DNA from: Epiperipatus broadwayi
Taxonomy: Eukaryota > Onychophora > Udeonychophora > Euonychophora > Peripatidae
Direction of reading: 5' to 3'
DNA length: 64,000 nt
NCBI GenBank assembly: GCA_028023455.1
Contig: JAQFVV010012423.1
Span: forward strand, 2,747,273 to 2,811,272
Below the pieces are notes generated by a model. It was not told the DNA's origin. It was given only the letters and a program-made list of their open reading frames with translations, and did not search any database. Of the stretch, positions 23,030 through 33,609 are shown piece after piece; position 1 is the first letter of the stretch, and each line of letters starts with the position of its first letter. A program made the translations under genes and the position numbers.

Positions 23030-24970
23030 AGCATCACACATCCACAGTATAAATTATATCATTAAAATAAAGGTCGCTTAATTTTTAAGCATTAAATTAT
23101 CACAATGTCGTTAGAGATGTTTTCTTTTCTGTGTGTTGCTGCCATTGGCTATTTAACCTAAACATATGTGCTTCTCATATGGAATCTCTGGACTCTGAGC
23201 CCATGGAATTTCTTATATTTGGATTCATGTTTAGTAGTCAAGATACCCTGGATCATTCTTGTAATAAATGACATACTCTGCATTGGGTTAATCCTGGTAC
23301 ACCTAGCCCTTCATTTTGCCATATTCATCTTCTCTAATAATTGCTCTGAATAAATAGAGGGTCTTAGCCATCGTTTGTTTACCAAAAAAGCACAACTTCT
23401 AAATATATCTGCAATCATGTCAGTACTGCCAATCTTTTTATACATATTTATTATTGCTTCTGTGATGTATTTTGATGTTATAATAATTAAAATCTGTGCT
23501 CTTCTAAAACACATATATCAAATTCTTCTGTCTTAATAAATATTATTTTCATTTAAAACCTTAATCTTTTATAATAAAAAAATTCTACCTTCATGATCTT
23601 TTGTCATACTGTTTTAAATATCTGGACCTCTGGAAATAAAGTGTTCTTTCCAAAAATGTCAGAAATACAGTAATATTTGTAAATCTTTTGTCTTATAAAA
23701 TGTAGTATCAATAATGTATTGCAATCTATTTTCATGATGATAATAGGTGAAAATAGCATTAATAAAATGTAATCAATTGAGGGATGTATCCTAAAGAGTA
23801 TAATTTGTTCATCATCTATTCTATCTATATATGTATTAAAAGTGTTAATATCTACATAATGTAAATCTATATAAGAATGATTGGCATGTTAATACCACAC
23901 CAAACCAATTATTACTCATCAATCATATATGCATATAATAGTTGTAAAGAGCATATTATAACTGCATGTGTGATTTACATTACATAACTGTTTGCTGTGA
24001 TGGCAGACCCCTCTCATTATCACACTTACCCAAGTATATAACTTGTATAATATATTAATATTTGTAATATTATTAAAATGTTTTTTTTTTTTTACTTATC
24101 TAAGACATTCGAATCACTTCATCCTCCACTTCAACTATATAAATGTGTTTATCTTACATTTCTAGGTTTAGTAATATTCCTAGTTTTAAGTTAGTTGAAA
24201 TATATTCTTAGCCAGGCAAGTGTAATATTAAAATGCTGAGTCTCTTGTCTTCTCCGCTGTGTCTGTGGGCTAGTGTAAAGGAAGAAATTCCAATGTATCA
24301 TCATGCATATTGTTCATTAGGTTATTGATTTGAGGAATGGGGAATAGGTTTGAACTCAGGATGGTCCATAAACTATTTATCTTGAGCTTGACTGAATTTG
24401 ATGTACTTTCCCTAAACTCCAGATCATGTTAAATGGATATAGATGTTCGATCGGTACAATACATAATTTTACATATGTATATTATATAGCCTTTCTATGT
24501 GGTACATCATTGTATTTGTTAATTGTCAATTTTAGTAAAAATTTTAAATTATATATAGTGACTGATCAAAAACCTATTATTTAATTCCTAGAAGAATTTA
24601 AATTGTTTCTTTAGAGTTAAATTAAAGTTAACTTTCTTTAGATAGTTATAGTTTATAGGTTATAAATATGAGTCTTAAATTGTATTATTTATTTTAAAAC
24701 AAAAAGGTAAATAATAGTTAAAATAATGTAAAGTATTTTTAATTAGTGATTATAATGATTAAAATTAATATTTGTTATAATTAATAATAAATTTGAAAAT
24801 TGCTACTTATTTGTTGTTGTAAATTTATTTAATTAATGATAAAATAAAGGGAGAAATGTGTTAATAGATACACACACATTCATTTAATAATTAATAAAAT
24901 TTAGTTTCTGATAGAGTGGTCAATTTGTTAATTATTTAATTATTTAAATTTACTTTCTTATTTTGATTTT
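23030..24970. other. non-coding stretch, one weak coding-like segment
   Basis: Between 23160 and 23520 both strands have open frames of about 60 codons, less AT-rich than their surroundings. The minus frame reads FRSCAFLVNKRWLRPS; the plus frame is hydrophobic. No family is recognised and no splice sites decide between them. The rest is AT-rich without features. Confidence 0.35.
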
Positions 24971-24982
24971 TTATAAGTCAAA

Positions 24983-25053
24983 TGCGTTGACCAGGAAGCG
25001 AACCCGGCCAGCTGCTTGGAAGGTTGTTATGCTAACCACTAGGCTACCAACGC
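24983..25053 (-). tRNA. tRNA-Gly(TCC)-like sequence, probably a pseudogene
   Basis: 71 bases on the minus strand. The acceptor arms GCGTTGG and TCAACGC pair fully (last pair G-T), followed by discriminator A. TAGCCTAGTGG fits the A box, GGTTCGCTTCC fits the B box, and the T stem CCGGG/CCTGG closes. The anticodon loop CTTCCAA gives TCC. However, the anticodon stem ACAAC/GCAGC has only two good pairs, and no run of four T follows for polymerase III termination. It is therefore best read as a tRNA pseudogene or tRNA-derived repeat head. The flanks AAGTCAA and TTGACTT also pair, extending the acceptor stem. Confidence 0.6.
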
Positions 25054-25060
25054 TTGACTT

Positions 25061-27526
25061 AAATGTTACTTTTGATCATATAAATTTCATAAAAGTTCAA
25101 AAAATCAATAATTAGAATAATAATGTAAATTATAAAACTTACGTGTTAAAATTTGAATTTTAATAAATATTTTTCTATTAAATTATAATTTAAATTTTGC
25201 ATTATTAAAATTAATAAATATTGATTTAATAATATGAGTTTTAATTCATTTTTAAAATTATAGACAGTAATTAATATTCATTTTAATTAGATGTTTGAAG
25301 GTAATTAACCAATTTTGATATTGCAACCTTTTTTTATATAAATAGAAGCTAGGCAGGCAATTTGGAAAAATCATCAATAAATTATTAGAGTAGGAAAACA
25401 TATTTCCTTTATCTAAAAATTTTAAGTGTAAAATTTATTAAAATTTTATTATTTTAGTAGTAAAAGTTAATAATAATAATGATATTTCCAAACACATGGA
25501 ATTCACTTTAAGAAGTTTGTTAATTAATTTCATAATAAAGTAAGAAAACTATCCTTGTTGATATTCTATATATTGTAACTGCAAACTTATGATAATGGTT
25601 GGAACAAAACTTCATTAACTTATATAAAATGTACTTCAACAAGAAAAACCGCATATTACTAACCATTTTTGCTACCTAAAATGAAAGGGAGATGTAAAAA
25701 ACTTATTATTAATTTTCATATGCCCTATAATAGAAAAACATTTTTTTTACTAAATATTATCTTTAGTAATGATAGAAATTGATATTTAAAGATATGAATT
25801 TATTTATGACACTATTAAATGATAATTTCATAAGAGAAAAAAGATATGATTCAGACTAATTATTATTGAAAAGTTTATAATTATTAACTTTAATATAATT
25901 TAAATATTTGTAATTTATTAACATATTAAATGTGAATTATTCAGAGGAGCAATAGTAGAACTTTTTAATTCTACGAGTATATATTTTTGAAGTTTGAGGA
26001 AAGAAATGAAAGTTTTAAAAATAAAATATCTTTATTAAATAGTGAATTAATCATATAGATATCATAACACGAAGGATAAACTTATGCTGTAAGAAACTAT
26101 TGTTATTCAGATTTTATCTGTATTTGCAAATTATGCTATCAGTAATGGTGAAAAGCACAGGGAGGAGAAAAAGGAAAAAAGAAAGTTTTCTTCTTTCAAG
26201 CAAAAATTAGTCATGTCGTCATGGTAACTATACTCCCAAAGAAGTATTGTGATTTTTTTTATTTCAAGGAGTTAAAGAAAACTTTTTACTTATATTATTT
26301 TAGTTGAATTGATTATAATATTAAGATAGTATTAAGTACTTAGAATTATTTATTTGGTATATTATTTTTAGATTTAAATATTTCAAAATCTTTTGTATAA
26401 ATTTTAAAAAATCTTCTTGATTATAATTCTATAATGGGGAAAGAGATGATTGATATTCACAGGAAAGTCATCAGTGATAAACATAAAATATTATGATTAA
26501 AGTAATATTTTTTAATAAAGTATAATATATTGATATTTAATTTTATGCACGGAATCAAATAAAATAGATGTGTGTGATATTTATAATATGTAAATTTAAA
26601 TGAATGGGTATGACAATGAATTGAATATATTTATTATAACATTAATATGTGTGTCTAAGAAGGTGTCTTGTTTTTAAGTTTTAAAAATAATTTATTTTAT
26701 TTATAATAAATTCTATCATAAAACTATTTGTTTGTTTTTTTAGTCTTCTTCATATATCAAAAGTATTATAATGTTAATGATAAGTTTAGATTTTAGAGAA
26801 ATAATGAATTATATTTCATGTGATATAAATATTTCATATTAAGTGTCAGATTTTAAGTAGTGGTATGGGAGAGTACATTTATGCTGTCATGTTGTAATTG
26901 TATTGATTCAGGTTAAATATGATAAACTATAGAGTAAGTCAGAATGTTTCAAATATAATGGATTGTGACATTTTTTTAAGTCTGTAAAAGCTTGAAATAG
27001 TAGCCAAAATAGAAAACTAAGGTAGACACAATATAATATGTGGCCTTAAGTTACATTTAGTCCATGGTATTTTTTTTATAATTTTATAAGATATCCTGCT
27101 ATACTTGTTATCATAAAAAATCACATTGGTATAAACATTCTATAAGAAATTGAAGATATAAGAAATGGTAATATCTAAACTTTCAAATGGTAATAAGGTA
27201 GATTAATTTATAGCAAGAATGGTGAAAAACAAAACAAATAGCATATTAAAGAATGTAAAAAGAAATATTTTATGAATGTTTTATTAGATATAGGATATAA
27301 AAATACAAAATGAAGTATGACATATAAGAGATATGTTTTGTAGACATTTATAATGTTTTTTGTAACTGAATTTGAATATAGTTGATAATGACTACTTAGA
27401 TAGTCGAAAGTACTTCTATTAAATTATAGTAGATATTTGTTTTTAAAATGTTATTTACTGTATTAAATATTGTATTGTTTTTTGAAAAATTATATATGTT
27501 TATAATTGGAATACAGACATTGAGCA

Positions 27527-27530
<4 letters not shown>
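25061..27530. other. AT-rich non-coding stretch
   Basis: No supported gene, RNA gene or element. Confidence 0.5.

Positions 27531-27557
<27 letters not shown>
27531..27557. repeat. (AT)n microsatellite
   Basis: About 13 AT units, followed by an isolated less AT-rich segment (27558-27780) that I do not recognise. Confidence 0.95.
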
Positions 27558-27560
<3 letters not shown>

Positions 27561-27916
27561 ACCGGCCGTTATTGTCTGTTCATATAACAAGATCTAGCAT
27601 CTAGGCAAAAGTACCTTGAGTCCAATCGTGTGCAAGATACATAAGTCAGAAACACTCATGAACTCTGCCCTATTTGCCTATTTTCCAGATCTACCAACTT
27701 ATGAGCAACAATTCTGATGATACTGATCTAATTTATTTCTTACCGCTGGCCTCAAATTTGAACTTATTCATGTATAGAGTATTATTGTTAGTGAGATTCT
27801 ATCATCTAGTAAATTAAACCTTTTATATAACATCAAATATTATTACTATTCAATAAATAAAACAATGACTTAGAAATATATTCAAGAATTATTAAGTTAG
27901 CTTAAGATATATATAT

Positions 27917-30793
27917 TGAAACAGTAAGGTCTGCTTTGCAGATCTTCGTTTCACCTTTTCTCACCTATTTCCTACACTCATACCTTAGTTTGAACCCCAA
28001 TCTATCATAGTGTGTCTGCAATATGCTTATATACCGAAAATCCTGCCTAATTTTAAACCATGAGTACAATGCAAGTATTATATATAAGTATAATTCATTC
28101 CCAAATAAAAAAAACATATTATGGATTATGTATATGTTCACATAATTTAGATTTATTTAAAAAGTAGGTTACATAAGTTGTAACTGTGCACACATTATGA
28201 TATGCATTTTAAAACTCATATCAAAATTATAAATTGTTAATTAAAGTTATCTTGTTTGAATCTATTTACAAAAATATTACAGTCATAATATATTTTTGAT
28301 TTAAAATAAAATTCATATTCATTTAGTAGATAGATTCAAATATTACAATTGAAAAAGTAAAATCATTTTCTTTATTTAATAAAAGTCATTCCAAATATTT
28401 TTGTTAAAATAAATGAGGGACAATAGTTTAATTATTTCATGTTGTAATTATTATCTAAAAAATCAGCAGATGTCCACTTAAGGTTTTTTTTAATTAGTAA
28501 AAGTAATTTTTAATTAAATCTAGGTTGTAATTCGAATGTCAACAAGAAAATTAACAATAAAAATTAATTAAAATTTTTTTAAAGTCCTTTAGACATTCGG
28601 ATAGATTTAATTACAGCTGATAAGTCTGATATATTTTTGTAACACTCCAGGGCAGTTCTATTGTTCAATTCTACTATAAAAAGAAAGGTTTTCTTTTGTT
28701 CTCCATTCTGGTCATTTGCTAATGAAATGTTTCTGGTCATTTGCTGATAAAATATTTCCAACCAAAATCATTCTGGTCATTTGCTGATGAAATGTACTAG
28801 TAAAATATTCTTCAAAATATATTTTCCTGAGATTTTAGCTACGTGCCTGTGAACTTATATTTGAAGCTGAGTTTTCATCTCGAAATTAATTTACCATGTT
28901 TACCACACAAATTGCTAACCTTGACATGTCGGAGTAGAGCTGGCATGGAGGCTATTTTCCTTAGGAATGGATGGCTGCTGCTCTAGACCATCGGAAGCTA
29001 TCACGTAATGAACTCCGGAACTGCTGCTGCTGCCAAAGATATGAACATTCCAGATTTTGCTGTTGAATTATAAAACCTGCTGAACATCAATCTAGCTGCA
29101 AATGCTTCTCCAGAGGTAACCCCAAATTAACCCAAGAGCTCTTGTGATTCCTAACTAACATGCTATAGCCATTTTAACTTGTTTTCTTTTATTTCACATA
29201 ACTTTATTATGTACGTCTTTAACGTGTTCAAATATAATCAACAGTTTTGCTCTCTATCCTTGGGTTAATATTTTCTATTTATTAAGCTTTCTTTTATTTT
29301 ATTATGTTAATGTGTCAGAATCATCTTTGACCGAGTGAACTATTCCCTTTGTTGAAAGTAAGATGCCGCTATTAAGGCATATTTTAATTCTATAATAATT
29401 CCCAATTTTATTATCTTGCAAATCACTTGTTCAAGGGCGATTCTAATCTTCTTTAATATATATATAATCACATAGTTTAAAATCTACATGTTATTGATTT
29501 TAACCTAATTTGAGAGTATGTGTGAGGTTAATGATTAAATGTGTCCCCAAATGCATGATTGCATAAATAAAACTATGCTCACTTTTCAAACCTACAAGCA
29601 TGCATTTTCCTATTTTAAATACTGTGTTCTACTTTAATTACAAAGTTCATCATTGACATCGAGAATGTGCGGACCTCTTAAATAAATTTCTGGGAATTTG
29701 ATTGGGCATTTCTCTTAATCCAAATAAAACCCATGTAATATGTTTTATATACATTAGTTTAGTATTGCTGGTAAATGAATTGGTTGTTGAGACCACTTTG
29801 TTTTGCTTTTCCAAAGATTTTTACACGGCCAAGTCAGTTCTCTCTTCACTTCCTGTGCTTTCCAGGCAGAGTGTGTCCACAAATGTCACACCTGGGAATT
29901 AAATGCAGTCATCACCCAGTCGCTAAGTTTGGGCTGTTTGTGACAACATTTTCCTACGGGTTAGCAGCGAGTTGCCCTCCGTAGTCATTCCAAATATTTT
30001 ACTATTGTTTTATTTTATATTTATTTTTACAAAGCATCCATGACTTAAATGTCTCACACCCTCCAACTTTAATAAATTCATTATTAGCAATACTGACTTC
30101 CCATCTGCTTTAATTATTATTATCAAAGAAATGCCTTGATCACATCCCCACTTTATTGCTTAGTAACCTTTTGACTGTGCCATTCTCGAAATCAATAAAT
30201 ATTATATCACCCGTAATATCAAATATTTTATTAAACTGTTATAATTACTCAAAGCACCTCGCACATGTTTCCATCTCTTTGAGCACATTATCATAATGCT
30301 ATTAGCCCAAGGGATAGAATATATAATTTTGCTTTAAAACCTTTTTGTCATTTATTGGAATGTAATGCCAACAATTATTCAATACGCATCCCTGTCTCAT
30401 ATAAGCAGACAGTGGCATCATATATATATTTCTATATAAATAAATTTTGAAATCATTTAAAACTAATTTTGATTTTATTTCATTGATTCCTATCACTGTC
30501 TCGGTCTATATATCTATTTTATACATTTATTTTGTACATCCATAGATGTTAATTAGCCACCCAAACTTATTTTAGTATAGAGTCTTTTGTTTCTCCCTGA
30601 CCACCAGGCACCGGTAAAAGGTTATACTAGTAGTAGCATCAAATGCGTTATCACATAGGTGGCACTGTGAAATTTGGACTTTAGATTCGAACTTAGTTTA
30701 TCTAGAAGGCAACCCCTCTTAGAATGATCAGTTTCATGTGTGGGATTTGAATTCTGCAGTGTGTTAGTGAGATAGACAATTCTGACTGTTACA
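27917..30793 (+). repeat. 5' LTR of element B
   Basis: 2877 bases with clean TG...CA ends. Internally it has three spaced copies of a tctggtcatttgctgatgaa-type unit (28706-28796), also present in the other LTR (34398-34490). Short open frames inside occur in both copies and look incidental. It is unusually long for an LTR. Confidence 0.9.
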
Positions 30794-30816
30794 TAGCATA
30801 TTTTTTTCCGGGTCCA

Positions 30817-30841
30817 TGGCTTGCCCAAATGTGGAGCCTCG
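30817..30841 (+). promoter_or_regulatory. decayed primer-binding-like site of element B
   Basis: tggcttgcccaaatgtgg begins 24 bases after the LTR end. It resembles the element A site TGGCGCGTCAACGTGG, with TGG start and a GTGG block. The distance from the LTR is larger than usual, so the assignment is tentative. Confidence 0.35.
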
Positions 30842-30847
30842 ATTATT

Positions 30848-30903
30848 TAAACACCCACATCCCTGTAGATCTTAATTAGTTAAACACCCACATCCCTGTA
30901 GCT
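30848..30903 (+). repeat. 33-bp tandem duplication in element B leader
   Basis: taaacacccacatccctgtag occurs twice, at 30848 and 30881, with a short AT-rich spacer. Confidence 0.85.
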
Positions 30904-32166
30904 TAATATTAGCATTTTGTTTGTGTTTAATCACACAAATCCATTACATTTTGATATATAACATTTTCAAAGTCTATATTATCTATATGTTTATTTGCGT
31001 ATATATTCCATATATTTTGTTTGACTCGGGCATTCAATTACATATTCTATATAATCTAAACTTGTCCAAACTTGCTATAGTGCAATACGAGCCATATGTA
31101 TTTATCTGTATTTATTGTTTCACCTAAGTCACGCTATGCATGCATAGTGGAAATTACTGAAATATTGTCTCAAGTGACTATTGTGATAATCTATGTATAT
31201 TTCAAATCTTGTATTTTACTCTCAAAATAATGTTTTATCGGCTCAATGCGCAAGATAGCATAATAATAATTTTGTACGGTAATGACCTAGATATAATAGG
31301 CTATCGTATGGAATTCAGAAATAATCATAAATAAAATTTTGTAATCAATAAAAATGTGAATGTTTTAATGATTGCCCATAGTTAAATGGAATAATTTAAA
31401 ATTAATTTTGGAAAGCTAACAGTCTATGTATATGTTTAACTGCTGACATGGTGCCCAAGGGTAATTTCACTAAACGGATTTACTTCTAAAATAAATTTTG
31501 TCACCAGGCTAAATTTTTTTGTAGGTAATTTGTTTTTTTTTCAACGTGTATAAATTTTTCTTAAACCAAATAATGAGACGTGAATCGGATCAATAATGAT
31601 AATGTAAATAAATATATATGTATGCTAATCTTAAATAAGAAGGAATGAAATAAGTATATCTGGATATAGCAAATGTTAATATATATAAATAAAGTTGCTT
31701 GAGTTTAACATATATTTTAGCAAAACAATTTGACATGTAGCATTTAAGAAATTTTCTATATATACTGGCAGCAAAATATATGTATGTTAGCAGTGGAATT
31801 TAAACATGAAATTTTAGCAGTAGTAAGAGGGCAGTAGTTGGGGTTTTAGTGATAAATGTAAAAGCAGCAATTAGGCCAACAGAACCAAGAAGGAAATAGC
31901 CAATTAGCCATTAATAATATTGTAATCAAATGTAATAATTGCAGAGTTAAACAAGGAAAATATAATAATAGTATTTTTCAACTGTATTAGTTTTAGCAAG
32001 TTCAACCGTAAAACAGTTTAAAAGTTTTCTTTATCAGTGCTATACATTGTGTTTTAAAAGTACACCAATTCGTTTAAAAAATTTTTTTAGGATATATTAA
32101 ATAGTTAGCAATAAAATAAAAGGGAAAAGTCATCATCATCATCGATCATGATAATCATCCAAGGCC
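30904..32166 (+). other. non-coding leader of element B
   Basis: About 1.3 kb between the primer-site region and the gag start with no supported ORF. Such long untranslated leaders can carry packaging signals in retroelements; none can be shown here. Confidence 0.5.
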
Positions 32167-33291
32167 ATGGATAATATGGAGAACAACCATGATGAACAAG
32201 AACTGGACCCATCTGGATTTCTTAAATTTCCTCCAATAAGTATGAGACCTGTCCAGCAAACAAGCAAGGAAGATTCCAATCTAGAATACCTGATCAAATT
32301 GTATAAGAGAAGCAAAGAGAGGGCAAGAAAGCATGAAGAGGAAGCCCAAAGAAAAGAGAAGGAGTATAAAATGTTTACCAGGATGCTTCTCAATGAATTG
32401 GCACAAGTGAGAGAGGGACACAGGGCTCTCCAACAGAAACTGGAAGAGTACTGCTCAGAAAATTGAAAAAAAATGAGTGAATGCTGAGATCAAACTGAGA
32501 CAAAATTACTACAATACCTGGACAACGAAGTCCTAACACCAAAAACAGAATCTGATGATATTTACAGTATCAACGAGGCAGTAAACCTAAACCAAAGATG
32601 TCAGACCCCTAACAATGATCTACCACTTCATCAAGTGCACAGTAGTGGGATAAATACAACCCACAGGACCTTAATTACAGACATCAGGGTTCAAACCCAA
32701 CTTGCGAAGGTCATAACCATTAAAATATTTCAAGGAGAAATAAGAGAAATCCCCCACCCCACCTGGATAGCCTGTGGGATTTTCTTCCAATTTTATAAAA
32801 CAGATCCGCATAAACAGACTGCCATCGCTAGCCATCATTTATATGGCTATGCAAAAGATTGGTGGGGAATGCTGGTGAAAAAACCGAGCAACTTTGCAAA
32901 TTACAGTAGCATGTTGTTAAAATATTATTGTAGTGAGGATTGGCAGAGCAGGATTCTAAATACCATTTGACAGGAGAAGTATGGAGCGATCAAGGAAACA
33001 CGCATGCAATTTTTCATTCACCAGGTCAATCGCCTTCGATTACTAAGCTCGTTTGCATTTTCTGATACTCATATTATACATACCATTCAACAGAATATGC
33101 TGATACCAATACAACAGCTGATGGCAGGCATCAGAATCAAAGAGGTAGAGGAAATGGCCAAATTCTTAACCACTCTGGATTTCAGTCCCTGGGCTAAAGA
33201 ACTGCCAGACAAGGTAAAGAGGCCTGATAATCCGAGACTGCAGTCATCAAATTATAAAAGCATTTATTACCCACCAGAACCAGGATTATAG
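32167..33291 (+). pseudogene. Gag-like protein of LTR element B, three in-frame TGA codons
   Basis: A single frame runs from ATG 32167 to TAG 33289-33291, 374 codons, broken only by TGA at about 32464, about 32485 and 32968. The N-terminal 100 residues are acidic then Lys/Glu/Arg-rich with coiled-coil character (RKHEEEAQRKEKEYK). The middle has GYAKDWWGMLVKKPSNFANYSSMLL, followed after the third TGA by NRLRLLSSFAFSD, QQNMLIPIQQLM and EVEEMAKFLTTLDF. These align in order with the Gag of element A, including DWW, KKP and EEMA-FL-T. No zinc knuckle is present; the end is Pro-rich. All three stops are TGA, which could come from CGA or TGG codons by C-to-T decay. Stop readthrough is conceivable but less likely. 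Confidence 0.75.
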
Positions 33292-33609
33292 TAGTTTTTT
33301 TTTAAAAACAAAAAAAACAAAAAAATGGACACATCACAGGATTAATGAGAAAGGAGATCGGATAAACTAATGTTAAACTTTTAAAATGTTAAATAAAAAT
33401 TGGTGAAGGGGATAATAGACAAAATGTTTGCTAGATGACAGATTTTTTTAATATGATCCGGGTATATACTTGAGTTTTGTTTCTTCATTATATTTATATA
33501 CTGTACGTTATGGGTTATCTTGTAATTTTTTTTTATGCAGGCTTCATAGGTGGACACCTGTTGTAAGATCTTTTTTTTACAATTTTTTTTGTCTGTCACT
33601 AAGGGAATG
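33292..33609 (+). other. 3' internal region of element B
   Basis: Between the gag stop and the 3' LTR, with T- and A-runs. The bases before the LTR read ctaagggaatg, a weak purine stretch that may be a degraded polypurine tract. Confidence 0.45.

Noticed and set aside
23168-23514. Open frames on both strands, one hydrophobic
   Set aside because: Neither matches a family I recognise, and no splice or start context favours one. Left as a weak segment.
27396-27590. Frame containing a Tyr-Ile repeat, and a similar one at 57249-57443
   Set aside because: The repeat is just translated (AT)n microsatellite.
29702-29984. Plus-strand open frames of 66-69 codons, with relatives at 35393-35666
   Set aside because: They are in both LTRs of element B because the LTRs are duplicates. 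Their sequences differ by indels that are not codon-preserving, so they are not kept as protein.
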